Below, one piece after another: positions 35,289-44,322 of a stretch of 50,169 nucleotides of DNA. The position numbers and the translations under genes are program-made. The notes beneath the pieces were generated by a model. The model ran no database searches and was not told where the DNA came from. It was given only the letters and a program-made list of their open reading frames with translations. Each line of letters opens with the position of its first letter. Within the stretch, counting starts at the first letter, position 1. The stretch is from contig CALIKQ010000036.1 in the NCBI GenBank assembly GCA_938017975.1, positions 1-50,169 on the forward strand, written 5' to 3'. Origin of the DNA: an uncultured Pseudomonadales bacterium (GTDB lineage Bacteria; Pseudomonadota; Gammaproteobacteria; Pseudomonadales; Azotimanducaceae).

Positions 35289-35543
35289 CCTAGATTTTTT
35301 TGTGATGGCCTGCGGGCCTGTGAGCCCTGATCAACATTCATGTTTGAGGGTAGCAGGTTTTAGGTCGCGTTTAATCTCGCGTTAGTCTTTTGAGACTACA
35401 CATTCCTAGAATGACGACCTGGTGAAGGCTTTGTGAGCGTGATGTTGGTTGATTTGCGCACGAGAGTAAAAGCCGGCGATGGCGCGGGATGTGTGCTTTG
35501 TCATGACTTCTGAGTAGGATGATTCGTCTGGAGGGTTTGAAAT

Positions 35544-36971
35544 ATGTTGATACAACCCGTGATTTTGTGCGGTGGCTCTGGTTCGAGGCTTTGGCCTTTA
35601 TCCCGTCAGGATTATCCAAAACAGCTATTGGCCTTAATGGACGACAAGAGTCTCCTGCAAAACACAATGCTCCGTTTAGAAGGTTTGCATCCCTGCGCAG
35701 CACCGATCATTGTTTGTAATGAAGCACATCGATTTTTAGTCAGTGCTCAATTAACAGAAATAGGTATCCTTGACGCCCAGATTATCCTGGAGCCTGAAGG
35801 GAAAAATACAGCTCCTGCAATCGGGCTTGCTGCACGGGCTGCAGTCTTGACTCATCCAAGTTCGATTCTGGTGGTGCTACCCTCGGATCATTTGATCAAA
35901 TCGACAGATCTATTTCTTGCTGCTGCCCGAAAAGCAGTCGATCTGGCTTTAGAAAAAAACCTTGTAACATTTGGAATAAAACCGGAATCGCCTGAGACGG
36001 GCTATGGATATATTCGACGTGGGCTTGGGCTTGGGGCTGGTTATCGCGTTGACGCATTTGTCGAGAAGCCTGACTTGGAAACCGCCCAATCCTACCTGGC
36101 TTCTGGGGAGTATTTTTGGAACAGTGGAATGTTCGTTTTTTCAGCTGCTGATTATTTAGACGCGCTGGAGCATTGGGCGCCGGAGATCGCCAGGGGTGTT
36201 GAGAACGCCTTTGCGACTCGTGATCAGGATGATCAGTTTACCCGTCCCAACGAAGCTGAGTTTAAAGCATGTCCCGCGAACTCTGTGGATTATGCCCTAT
36301 TTGAAAAAGCCGATAACGTTGCCTTGGTGCCGCTTGATGCTGGCTGGAGCGACATTGGTTCCTGGCAGTCTTTGTGGGCGGCGTCTGAGAAAGATACGTT
36401 TAATAATAGTATTCAAGGGGACGTAATCCTCAATGACACCCGCAACAGTTTTGTTCGTGCAACCGAGCGTTTAGTAACCTTGATCGGTGTCGATGGTCTG
36501 GTTGTTGTTGAGACGGCGGATGCCGTTTTGGTCGCCGCCAGTGACGCAAGTCAGCAAGTTAAGCGGGTTGTTGAAACCTTAAATGATGCTCATAGGCAGG
36601 AGCATCTGCTGCATCGACGGGTCCACCGCCCTTGGGGTTGGTATGAAACGGTGGACCAAGGCCCCAGGCATGTAACCAAACGTATCTCGGTTGGTCCGGG
36701 AGAACAGCTTTCCCTCCAGAAACATCGGCACCGAGCTGAGCATTGGGTGGTGGTGCGTGGAATCGCTCAGGTAACCTGCAACGATGAAACATTTGACTTG
36801 GCCGAAAATGAGTCGACGTACATTCCTGTGGGCGCGCTTCATCGCCTGATGAATGCAGGGGAAGAAGACCTTGAAATCATAGAAGTACAGACGGGTGAGG
36901 ATCTCCGTGAGAGTGATATCGAACGGTTTGATGACGCCTACGGCCGAGCAAACGATCTTGAGCGCTCGTAA
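35544..36971 (+). CDS. manC: Mannose-1-phosphate guanylyltransferase / mannose-6-phosphate isomerase (AlgA/ManC)
   Basis: Bifunctional enzyme giving GDP-mannose for surface polysaccharides. Seen: the nucleotidyltransferase start VILCGGSGSRLWPLSR, FVEKPDLETAQSYLAS near 173 with the catalytic KP, WNSGMFVF near 192, and the C-terminal cupin isomerase domain with PWGWYETVDQG, GEQLSLQKHRHRAEHWVVV (zinc His) and the closing EVQTGEDLRESDIERFDD. At 475 aa it is full length. GGAGGG 8 bases before ATG 35544 is a strong ribosome site. It stands alone with no other exopolysaccharide genes nearby. Confidence 0.95.
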   Translation: MLIQPVILCGGSGSRLWPLSRQDYPKQLLALMDDKSLLQNTMLRLEGLHPCAAPIIVCNEAHRFLVSAQLTEIGILDAQIILEPEGKNTAPAIGLAARAAVLTHPSSILVVLPSDHLIKSTDLFLAAARKAVDLALEKNLVTFGIKPESPETGYGYIRRGLGLGAGYRVDAFVEKPDLETAQSYLASGEYFWNSGMFVFSAADYLDALEHWAPEIARGVENAFATRDQDDQFTRPNEAEFKACPANSVDYALFEKADNVALVPLDAGWSDIGSWQSLWAASEKDTFNNSIQGDVILNDTRNSFVRATERLVTLIGVDGLVVVETADAVLVAASDASQQVKRVVETLNDAHRQEHLLHRRVHRPWGWYETVDQGPRHVTKRISVGPGEQLSLQKHRHRAEHWVVVRGIAQVTCNDETFDLAENESTYIPVGALHRLMNAGEEDLEIIEVQTGEDLRESDIERFDDAYGRANDLERS

Positions 36972-37163
36972 GTTTTGATGGCGATCAGCGAGAACGAAGA
37001 TTAATTGGTGAACTCTGATCAGTCTTTGAAGACTCTAGTTTTTGGTTGGCGCGGGGCCAATGTGGGGATTCGCTCGCTAAAATAGGTGCTTTGCGGGATC
37101 AACGCTAACGGGAAACCTACGGTACACCAGTAGCAATATACAGATTACTCACGAGTTGGAAGT

Positions 37164-37985
37164 TTAGCGAAGGCCACTTGACAGTCGCGGTTGATCAGAG
37201 GTCCGTTCCAAATACTTGAGCAGTCTAGACCAAGCGTCCTGTGCAGGAGCTGTATTGGTCTGAGGATCACGATCGGCATGCAGCCAAAAACCATGCTGGA
37301 CATTGTCATAAACATGAACGTCATTGGGAACGCCCGCGGATCTGAGCGCAGAGACAAAGCGGTCTACGTCATCTCTGCTGGGCCCCCGATCAAGCCCTGC
37401 AAAGGTGCCATACACCTCATGGTGAATGTGTTTTAGGCGTTCCGGATCATCGAGCAGGCTGCCGTAAAAGATCGCCGTGCCCTCGTGTTTCTCCCCCTCG
37501 AGGGCAAAACTTAGAGCAATCCCTCCCCCGAAACACCACCCAATGGTAGCAATGCCACCTTTGATATCGAGATCTTCCCGCAAAGTGCTCAGGGCTGCAT
37601 TAAGGTTTTGTGTGATCGCCTTTGGATTGGCTCGGGCAGCGCGTACAAGCGCCAGATTCTCGGACCGACTCGTACCGATGTTTCCGCGATAGAGATCGAC
37701 GGCGAGGGCGGCATAACCGACATTAGCAAACGCATCTGCGATTTCCTTAACCCGCAATGTAAGACCATCCCACTCGTGGATCAGAAGAACGCCGCCATTG
37801 ATCGGTCGATTTTGCGGTTTTGCAAGATAACCTCGGGTTTGTGCATCGTCGGCAAGATATGAAACAGCTTGGCCCTTAAGTGCTGGGGCTCGACCCAATA
37901 GTGCATCTGGTAAAACCGGTGACGCCCAAGAGTGCTCCATCATTGCGATCACAAACATAAAGTGTAGAACGAACTTAATGGTCAT
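37164..37985 (-). CDS. Dienelactone hydrolase family protein, exported
   Basis: Alpha/beta-hydrolase with a cysteine nucleophile. Seen: a signal peptide (MTIKFVLHFMFVIAMMEHSW, then AS), the oxyanion motif LLIHEWDGL, nucleophile Cys151 in GWCFGGG, Asp199 in FAGLDRGPS and His231 in VQHGFWLHAD. The catalytic Cys-Asp-His set is complete. Most dienelactone hydrolases are cytoplasmic; this one appears periplasmic, so its natural substrate may not be dienelactone. 273 aa. The gene stands alone, and the next gene (38060-38647) lies 74 bases upstream on the same strand, so it could be co-transcribed. Confidence 0.87.
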   Translation of the reverse strand: MTIKFVLHFMFVIAMMEHSWASPVLPDALLGRAPALKGQAVSYLADDAQTRGYLAKPQNRPINGGVLLIHEWDGLTLRVKEIADAFANVGYAALAVDLYRGNIGTSRSENLALVRAARANPKAITQNLNAALSTLREDLDIKGGIATIGWCFGGGIALSFALEGEKHEGTAIFYGSLLDDPERLKHIHHEVYGTFAGLDRGPSRDDVDRFVSALRSAGVPNDVHVYDNVQHGFWLHADRDPQTNTAPAQDAWSRLLKYLERTSDQPRLSSGLR

Positions 37986-38059
37986 AAGGTTAGGTCTCCC
38001 TACATTGTATCGTCATGAAAGTGACTCAATCGCTTAAGTTGGACGCTCCGACCCTTTTC

Positions 38060-38647
38060 TTAACTGGACTGAGATTTAAAAATCATATCAATGACCTTTT
38101 GAATGCTGAATAAAATGCCGAGGATGACCAGCAGACCTAAAATATCACCGATCAAATAACCAATGAAAAAGATGAGGCCCATAAAGTCAGTCTCAATAAA
38201 CAAGAAGAAACCAAGATTGCCCATGGCATTTAAGATTGCAGCCAAAATGCCTGCCAATAGCGGCGGCCCGAGGTTGTTCTTTCGAGATCCAGGCAGATCC
38301 ACACGGTAATAGGCATTTAAATTGGAGAACCGCATTGCTTCAAAGGCTAAGAAGGAACACGAAGACCCGATTAAAGCGAGCGGCACTTGAGTATCTTGAG
38401 GAACGCCGCCAAAAATCTGATAGAGCAGGATGTGCGCGATAAAAAGTGGAAGAATCGCTGACCCGCCTGCAAAGTAGGTCGCAATTACCCTGACGCCGTG
38501 TGGTAAAAAGATCAGGAAGGGTACGAGGGTCTCGTGTCCCGATCCAAACAAAACATCTAGCAGGTCACCGATGCCTTGGTAGCTCAACGCATAGCTGAGC
38601 AAAAACCAGAAAATAATGAGGCTACCACCGATTAGCCCGCTTATCAT
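38060..38647 (-). CDS. Uncharacterised integral membrane protein
   Basis: I do not recognise a named family. The 195 aa carry about five hydrophobic spans: 1-24, 38-58, 62-82, 125-148 and 153-185, with LPHGVRVIATYFAGG between the second and third and a GDILGLLVILGILF end, a layout similar to the membrane half of some sensory proteins but without an output domain. The cytoplasmic end is short and basic. No signal peptide beyond the first span. It lies upstream of the dienelactone hydrolase gene. Confidence 0.7.
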   Translation of the reverse strand: MISGLIGGSLIIFWFLLSYALSYQGIGDLLDVLFGSGHETLVPFLIFLPHGVRVIATYFAGGSAILPLFIAHILLYQIFGGVPQDTQVPLALIGSSCSFLAFEAMRFSNLNAYYRVDLPGSRKNNLGPPLLAGILAAILNAMGNLGFFLFIETDFMGLIFFIGYLIGDILGLLVILGILFSIQKVIDMIFKSQSS

Positions 38648-39349
38648 AAGAGGTAAACTCGGAAACTTGCGTTGGTTAGGATAGGTTCTCTGTCCCTAGG
38701 GAGATTGTCGTAGAAATCGTGAAAGTAGACCATTGCGCCGTCATTAAGTCATTTCAAGGCGTAGGTTGCCGTATCGTCGCATCGATTGGAAGATTAATTT
38801 GAATGGTTTTGCATCCCTCTCTGAGCATTGCTAAAGATTGCGGGGCAAAACAGTTTTCTTTCTGATTTAACACTGTATTCAAAACTACAGAGATGTTGAA
38901 GATGTTAGAGATCGAACTGTTTTGATGCCGCTACTCAAATAATAGAGGCACGGGATGCCAGTTCAAGCGCCATTCGATTTTTACGCAAGGTGAGGCAGAC
39001 GATCGGAGTGGCTTGTCTCAAGATGTTTGCTTTCGCGTCACATAGGGAGGGCGTGTGTCGCACTTTAGCTGAAGAGGTAAAGGCCTTGCGAGAGTGTGAT
39101 AGAAAACGCAATGAACTCTCATTAGTCGCGATTACTGGGCCCTAGAAGTGTAGGTTTGTAGTTGCTGAGAATGCCTTCCAAGCGATGTTATCAATCTTTG
39201 ACACCTTGGAGGGCAATCTCGCTGTCAAAGGAAGGGCGTCAGAAAAACTGAGGAACAAGCGAGCTTGGGCATCTGTGCTATGCCCAGCGATGTTATAAAA
39301 CTACGATTACGGTGCTAGAGGCGATGCTCAAACGCACAGTGAACAATGA
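38648..39349. other. 700-base region with one decayed frame
   Basis: No intact gene is seen. The left part (38648-38892) holds nothing I can name. From 38893 to 39298 a coding-like frame can be followed with one frameshift and one in-frame stop (described separately). Confidence 0.5.
38893..39298 (+). pseudogene. Candidate decayed gene with frameshift and in-frame TAG
   Basis: ATG 38893 opens a short frame (MLKMLEIELF) that stops at TGA 38923. Dropping one T from the TTTT run at 38920-38923 joins it to an open frame that continues as DAATQIIEARDASSS, then a helical, charged stretch (RTLAEEVKALRECDRKRNE) to TAG 39143. After that stop the same frame runs on for 50 codons (VVAENAFQAMLSIFDTLEGN) to TAA 39296. 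The composition looks like protein rather than random sequence, and no other frame here does. Family not recognised. A sequencing slip in the T run is possible; the TAG would need a second error. Confidence 0.4.
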
Positions 39350-39658
39350 CTACAGGCAAAGCCGGTAAAGGCCGGTTTTTCTGCCTTCAGCTGGACGAAG
39401 CAGCTTTTGATCAAGCAATGACTTCAGCGCTCGGTGATATGTTGGAGCGGATAAATCAGCGCAATATAGGCTGTTTCTGAGCGCCTTGCTACTGACGAGG
39501 CTATCGTCGCTTTGTCCAAGTTCAGACATGGCACTTAAGATTCGCCGCTCTTGCTCGGTCATTTCGGCGATTCCGAAGTCTTTTTCCATGCCCAGGATGA
39601 CAGCCTTGAGCTGCGCAAGTTTTTTCAGATTTTCCCGTTTCAATGGTTTCTCCAACAT
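39350..39658 (-). CDS. Small winged-helix DNA-binding protein
   Basis: The 102 aa begin with a charged helix (KRENLKKLAQLKAVILGMEK) and continue with a MarR-like winged-helix pattern: ERRILSAMSELG, SSKALRNSLY, APTYHRALKSLLDQKLLRP, then a short wing GRKTGLYRL. The recognition helix would be TYHRALKSLL. No sensor domain is visible, so it may be a small regulator acting with a partner or a phage-type repressor. AGAG precedes ATG 39658 by 8-9 bases. Its targets are not evident. Confidence 0.65.
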   Translation of the reverse strand: MLEKPLKRENLKKLAQLKAVILGMEKDFGIAEMTEQERRILSAMSELGQSDDSLVSSKALRNSLYCADLSAPTYHRALKSLLDQKLLRPAEGRKTGLYRLCL

Positions 39659-39776
39659 TTGGTTATCTCTTTTTTAAGAAATAATGGTTAGTGTTAGCAC
39701 TCCACCGAATCAGGTAGATGCCCCTCCTCTAAGTGAATTTTTACCATATTCCTCAAAACGAGGCTATCAAAAGAAA

Positions 39777-39806
39777 GCGGTTTAGCGTAATAAAACGCTA
39801 AACCGC
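39777..39806 (-). terminator. Strong hairpin, terminator of the CurA-like reductase gene
   Basis: GCGGTTTAGCGT and ACGCTAAACCGC form a perfect 12-base stem with a 6-base loop (AATAAA). It lies about 75 bases after the stop of the reductase gene on the minus strand, and a pyrimidine-rich CTTTCTTTTG follows in that direction. It may also serve the plus strand weakly. Confidence 0.7.
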
Positions 39807-39881
39807 GCTTTATTATCGGAATGAAAATGGTTCTCGCCTTGCTACCGTTTGCATAATGTGCGGTAGGACGAGGTCTGGACT

Positions 39882-40907
39882 TTAATCTTTGATGACTTTA
39901 ACCAGTGTCTTCCCAAAATTTTCACCGGCAAACAGATCTGCAAATGCCTGCCCGCAATATTCCACGCCTTGATACTCGTGAACTAGGGACTTGATTTGGC
40001 CGGATCGGAGCCAAGACATCAATTGGTTTCTTGCTTCTGGATATCGCTCCAACTGTAGGTGCGTCATAAAACCCTGTAGTCGGACTGAATTGGTGACAAT
40101 CTGGAACAGGTTATTGGGTCCTTGAGGTTGGCTGTTGCTGTAATCAGCAACAGCGCCACAAAATGGAATGCGGGCGCCAACATTGACGTGATTAAGGACT
40201 GTCTCAAGAAGAGGGCCACCAACATTATCGAAATAGATATCAATGCCATTGGGGCAGGCACGGTTGAACTGGTCCTGGAGGTCCCCTTTTCGATAGTTGA
40301 TAAATCCATCATAGGCTAGCTCTGTGACCAATCTATTGCCTTTAGCATCGCTGCTAGTGAGCCCTATAACGTTCGACGCGCCCTTGAGTTTTGCAATTTG
40401 CCCGGCAACATAACCCACCGCTCCGGCTGCCGCTGAGATCACAACCGTCTCGCCTGGTTGGGGTTGGCCGATATCAGTCAAGCCGAAGTAAGCGGACATG
40501 CCGGTGTCGCCCAATATTCCTAGATGATAATGTTCAGGAACGTCATCCTCAATGCCTTCAAGCACAACCAGAAAATCATCATTTGCCAGGGAGTAGGATT
40601 CCCAAGCCAATCGGCCCATGACGAGGTCTCCCTCTTTGAGAGATTGATGCCGGCTCGCCTGAACCCGTCCAACCGTCAATCCCATCACGGGTTGGCCTAA
40701 AGCCATGGCTGGCAACACATCATCACCTGCATCTGCATCCATCCAGTTTCTAAATCCGGCGTCCAGCGAGATGTAAAGATTCTCTATTAACGCTTCTCCT
40801 TCAGCGGGATCCTTAATCTCGGTTTTAATGACCTCGAAATCATCTACTTTCGGTGTGCCATTGGGGCGCTTATTTAATAGAACTTGGGTGTTTTCCATAG
40901 TTGCCAT
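39882..40907 (-). CDS. NADP-dependent oxidoreductase, zinc-independent MDR family (CurA/leukotriene reductase-like)
   Basis: Reduces the double bond of an enone with NADPH. Seen: the N-terminal LLNKRPNGTPKVDDFEV start, VISAAAGAVGYVAGQIAKLKG near 155 (nucleotide motif AAxGxxG), a DVYFDNVGG-like IDIYFDNVGG near 228, and the C-terminal FGKTLVKV. At 341 aa it is the usual length and has no zinc Cys. Two in-frame ATGs, 40907 and 40898, compete; AAAGGAAG lies 2 and 11 bases before them, so neither spacing is ideal. A strong hairpin follows the gene. Confidence 0.9.
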   Translation of the reverse strand: MATMENTQVLLNKRPNGTPKVDDFEVIKTEIKDPAEGEALIENLYISLDAGFRNWMDADAGDDVLPAMALGQPVMGLTVGRVQASRHQSLKEGDLVMGRLAWESYSLANDDFLVVLEGIEDDVPEHYHLGILGDTGMSAYFGLTDIGQPQPGETVVISAAAGAVGYVAGQIAKLKGASNVIGLTSSDAKGNRLVTELAYDGFINYRKGDLQDQFNRACPNGIDIYFDNVGGPLLETVLNHVNVGARIPFCGAVADYSNSQPQGPNNLFQIVTNSVRLQGFMTHLQLERYPEARNQLMSWLRSGQIKSLVHEYQGVEYCGQAFADLFAGENFGKTLVKVIKD

Positions 40908-41094
40908 CTTCCTTTCAACGATCTATCTTGAAAAGCAACCTAGCATGGGTTGCCAATGGCGCCAAGAAAATACACCGAGTGAGCCTCAAGGCCAGCATCG
41001 GTGGTCGATCACCTACACCTTATTTCGGATTCGGTATCGATGGCTTATATGAAAATCGAGTTTCGTAGGGGACGATCAATGTACACAGCGAACT

Positions 41095-41106
41095 GGGAAG
41101 TTTCCC
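41095..41106 (+). promoter_or_regulatory. Inverted repeat covering the ribosome site of the second GPH transporter
   Basis: GGGAA-GT-TTCCC ends one base before ATG 41108. The left arm is the likely Shine-Dalgarno sequence, so in RNA a small hairpin could hide it. The stem is only 5 bases, so the effect may be weak. Confidence 0.25.
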
Positions 41107-41107
41107 A

Positions 41108-42490
41108 ATGGGTTTAACGCGTAAATCGCTTTTTTTCTATGGCCTCACTGATTTGCCGATCTCTTTGGCGCTGTTTCCCGTGGCTGTCTTTATACCTCGA
41201 TTTTATGCCAGTGATATGGGGGTTCCGCTCGCGGTGATTGGCACCATCTTATTTCTGGTGCGGTGGTCCGATGTCGTCACGGACCCCTTGATGGGCTATA
41301 TCAGTGATCACACTCGGAGCCGGTTCGGCCGGCGTAAGCTTTGGATTGCGCTCGCCACGCCGCTGATGATGCTGGCGGTCTATCAGCTTTTTTTGCCAGA
41401 CAGCGGGATGATTTGGTTGAAACCGGCCTATGAAATGGTGGTTGAAGCTGAGCACATGAATTGGTTGCACTTAGGCCTCTGGAGTTTCGTGCTTTCACTG
41501 GCGATCACGATGATGCTGATCCCTTACTATGCCTGGGGTTCAGAGCTATCCACTGATTACCACGAGCGGAGCAAGGTCACAGGCGCAAGAGCGGTTTTCA
41601 ATTCTTTGGGTTCTTTATCTGCCCAGCTGATTCCCGCGATGGCGCTGCTGTTGTTTGGTTTAGGTGGCTCAGACGTTGTACTCGAGTTGGTGGGGTTGAC
41701 CATGCTTATCCTCATGCCCGTCTGTGTCACGCTCACACTCGCCAATGTTCGAGAGCCTGCCTATCAACCCCGGTCCCAAGTAAGCGTCATTGATGGATTG
41801 AAGCTCATGCTGGCCAACGGACCGTTTAAGCGTCTTGTCCTCGCGTTTATGATTGGCTCGCTGGGTCTGAATGTTACGACGCCCTTGTATTTGTTTTTTA
41901 TTGCCGATGTTTTACAAGCCGAAGATAAAGCAATTTTCATGTTGAGTTTCTTCTACGCTTCCAGCATTTTGGCAGTTCCGTTTTGGATTTGGTTCTCTAA
42001 GCAAGTTGGGAAGCATCGCGCCTACCTTGTTTCGTTTTTCCTTTTGGCTTTTGCACATCCCTGTTATTTGCTGCTCGGGCCTGGCGATTTTTGGTGGATG
42101 CTTCCCATGACGATTACGACAGGATTTGCTGCGGGCGGATTCTCTCAGACGCTTCCTAACTCTATGAAGGCTGATGTCATCGATCTGGATACTTTGGAGA
42201 CAGGTGAGAATCGAGCAGCGCTGTTCTTTTCCGCTTGGTCGTTTGCTCAAAAAGCAACGGCGTCTTTTGGTGGCGCGATTGCGCTGTTCGGCTTGAGTCT
42301 TTTTGGTTTTCAAGCAGGGGTTGAAAACGGCGCTGACGAACTCTTTGGGCTGCGATTTTTGTTCTCAACCTTCCCATCCTTATTCTTTTTGACGGGCGCT
42401 GCGATCGTTTGGAATTATCCGATTACCGAAGCAAGGCATGCTGAGATCAGGGCGAATCTAGAGGCGGCAAACGCAAGTGCTAACCGCTAG
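41108..42490 (+). CDS. MFS transporter of the GPH cation symporter family (second copy)
   Basis: Like the transporter at 20.7 kb: about 12 spans, the signature DPLMGYISDHTRSRFGRRKLW near residue 58-78 with the cation-binding early Asp residues, and the central ADVIDLDTLETGENRAALFFS loop. At 460 aa it is complete. It is divergent from the CurA-like reductase by 200 bases. The neighbours downstream are NTF2-like proteins and a GFA protein, not sugar enzymes, so the substrate may be a non-sugar organic. Confidence 0.88.
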   Translation: MGLTRKSLFFYGLTDLPISLALFPVAVFIPRFYASDMGVPLAVIGTILFLVRWSDVVTDPLMGYISDHTRSRFGRRKLWIALATPLMMLAVYQLFLPDSGMIWLKPAYEMVVEAEHMNWLHLGLWSFVLSLAITMMLIPYYAWGSELSTDYHERSKVTGARAVFNSLGSLSAQLIPAMALLLFGLGGSDVVLELVGLTMLILMPVCVTLTLANVREPAYQPRSQVSVIDGLKLMLANGPFKRLVLAFMIGSLGLNVTTPLYLFFIADVLQAEDKAIFMLSFFYASSILAVPFWIWFSKQVGKHRAYLVSFFLLAFAHPCYLLLGPGDFWWMLPMTITTGFAAGGFSQTLPNSMKADVIDLDTLETGENRAALFFSAWSFAQKATASFGGAIALFGLSLFGFQAGVENGADELFGLRFLFSTFPSLFFLTGAAIVWNYPITEARHAEIRANLEAANASANR

Positions 42491-42733
42491 ATCTATGATT
42501 TTTTGCCCAATGGCTTTGATTGGCAGACGTCAGCTGTATTGGGAGTGATTCTGAGGGCTGTGTTGGTTTGAGTGGACTTAAAAGGGTGTTCGACATGGGG
42601 ATGCCTTTCGGCAAAGGAGGCGTGGGCCGAAGGGGCAGAGACTCGAGCCCCCAACTCAATGGTTCGAAGCGTTAAACATAAAGAGTGATCGACTACGGAC
42701 ACATTCACTGATGCGCAAAGATTAGGAGGTGCA

Positions 42734-43261
42734 ATGAACTCAGAACCGGGAAATATTCCCTCATCGGATGAAGTAGGATCCCGACTTGCGATTCAAGAAC
42801 TATTGCATTTGCACAGTCGAGCGCTAGATCGCCAAGATGCAGCATTAATGAAGTCGGTCTATTGGTCTGACGCCACCGTGGATTATGGAGGCTTTAAGGG
42901 TGCTGCGCATGAGTTTGCAGATTTGGTCATGAACGCTTTGGCGGCTCAGTACGAACTGACTCAGCACCGGGTCTCTAACACCATTTTTGTATTTTCTAGC
43001 GATCACCACGCACTGACTGAAAGCTATGTGTTTGCAAAGCATCTGCGTCAGGACGGTGCATCAGAAATGGTGTTCTCCGGTCGTTATTTGGACGAATTTC
43101 ATCGCGAAGCAGCGGTTTGGAAGTTTCACCGCCGGACGGTGGTGATGGATTGGAGTCGAGATTGGGTAGTGGAGGATCAGCGACAAATCGGGTCAATGGC
43201 AGCCCTCACCAAGGGACTGAGTAACCCCGATGACCCCAGCTGGGCGCACTTGAATCCTTAA
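42734..43261 (+). CDS. NTF2-like (SnoaL_4 type) protein, first of a pair
   Basis: Cone-fold protein of the kind used by ring-hydroxylating dioxygenase small subunits and by isomerases or dehydratases. The 175 aa begin with LAIQELLHLHSRALDRQDAAL, the usual helix with Asp, then YWSDATVDYGGFKG, a middle HRVSNTIFVF strand and a C-terminal GRYLDEFHREAAVWKFHRR. It resembles its neighbour over the full length. A perfect AGGAGG precedes ATG 42734. There is no signal peptide. Catalytic residues are not certain. Confidence 0.85.
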   Translation: MNSEPGNIPSSDEVGSRLAIQELLHLHSRALDRQDAALMKSVYWSDATVDYGGFKGAAHEFADLVMNALAAQYELTQHRVSNTIFVFSSDHHALTESYVFAKHLRQDGASEMVFSGRYLDEFHREAAVWKFHRRTVVMDWSRDWVVEDQRQIGSMAALTKGLSNPDDPSWAHLNP

Positions 43262-43310
43262 CCTTTAAAAAAAGTTAGCCCGTACTGAGGCGAAGATAGA
43301 AGGAGTAACC

Positions 43311-43838
43311 ATGGATGAGCAGCAAGCCGTTATCGATCGGCAACAAATCTATAGCCTGTCTTGTCAATATATGCGCGGTCTAGACCGGTTGGATGCAGAG
43401 CTGCTGCTGTCGGTTTTTAGTTCCAACGCATATTGCGAATACGGTTTTGTGAATGGTACGCCGGCAGAATTTGTTGACTACGCAATGTCCGCGCTGAATA
43501 CCCACATTTCAAACCATCATATGATCGGTAACCATCTCATAGAATTCGGGGGTGATCCAAATGAGGCCTTCGGAGAGATCTACTTTAACGCCTACCATAA
43601 AGTGGCAGGCGAGGATGGGCCTCTGGATATTGTGATTGCTGGGCGCTATCTAGACCGTTATGTCAAAGCAGAAGGCCAGTGGAAAATGGCTTACCGGAGC
43701 GAGCGCGTTGATTGGAGTCGAACCCAGCCAACCCAAGACCCTTACTTTGCAGGTGCTCCCGATTCGCTATTGGGCGCCCGGTCAACCGATGCAGTCTACC
43801 GGACCGATAATCGATGTTGGCCGAAACCCGGAGCGTAG
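43311..43838 (+). CDS. NTF2-like (SnoaL_4 type) protein, second of a pair
   Basis: Paralog of the preceding protein, with the same length and order of motifs: IYSLSCQYMRGLDRLDAELL, then FSSNAYCEYGF, HMIGNHLIEFGG, and GRYLDRYVKAEGQWKMAYRSERVDWSR. The shared GRYLD and DWSR elements make a duplication clear. AAGGAG lies 6 bases before ATG 43311. It may pair with the first protein. The C-terminal tail is longer and more polar. Confidence 0.85.
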   Translation: MDEQQAVIDRQQIYSLSCQYMRGLDRLDAELLLSVFSSNAYCEYGFVNGTPAEFVDYAMSALNTHISNHHMIGNHLIEFGGDPNEAFGEIYFNAYHKVAGEDGPLDIVIAGRYLDRYVKAEGQWKMAYRSERVDWSRTQPTQDPYFAGAPDSLLGARSTDAVYRTDNRCWPKPGA

Positions 43839-43899
43839 TTCCATGTGCGGCGGGCTGGCGCCGCGGTCTGATTAGATTAATCACTTTGGGGGATCGAAG

Positions 43900-44322
43900 A
43901 TGAATGATGTTGCAGATGAAACCGGTGGCTGCTTATGTGGTCGTGTCCGTTATGCATTTTCCCGAGAGTCGGTTATTTCAGCGCATCATTGTCATTGCAA
44001 AGACTGTCAAAAGAGCACGGGTAGCGGCAAGGCAACGATCATATTCTTGCCAGTTGAAGCGCTTCAAATAGAGGGCGAAGTTAAGACCTTTACCGTGGTC
44101 GGAAGCGACGGCAGCCACGTCACCCGAGGATTTTGTGGCGAGTGTGGCTCACCGCTACTGAGCTATGTCGCTGAAATGCCCGAGATTAAGTTTATTAAGG
44201 CAGGAAGCCTCGATGACTCGAGCTGGGTGAGTATTTCCTCAAGCTACTGGAAAAAGTCAGCGGAGTCTTGGTCTCCGGTTACAGAGGGGCTGCCCGCTTT
44301 TGCAGGCAACCCAGAAAACTAG
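43900..44322 (+). CDS. GFA family zinc protein (glutathione-dependent formaldehyde-activating-like)
   Basis: Mss4-like fold of the GFA/CENP-V type. Seen: CLCG at Cys11-Cys13, HHCHCKDCQKSTGSG with Cys31, Cys33 and Cys36, and GFCGECGSPL with Cys79 and Cys82, giving the full set for the two zinc sites. At 140 aa it is normal. The glutathione-binding role is known for the founding members only; most others are uncharacterised. It follows the twin NTF2-like genes and ends in a CTAG that it shares with the stop of the converging gene. Confidence 0.9.
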   Translation: MNDVADETGGCLCGRVRYAFSRESVISAHHCHCKDCQKSTGSGKATIIFLPVEALQIEGEVKTFTVVGSDGSHVTRGFCGECGSPLLSYVAEMPEIKFIKAGSLDDSSWVSISSSYWKKSAESWSPVTEGLPAFAGNPEN

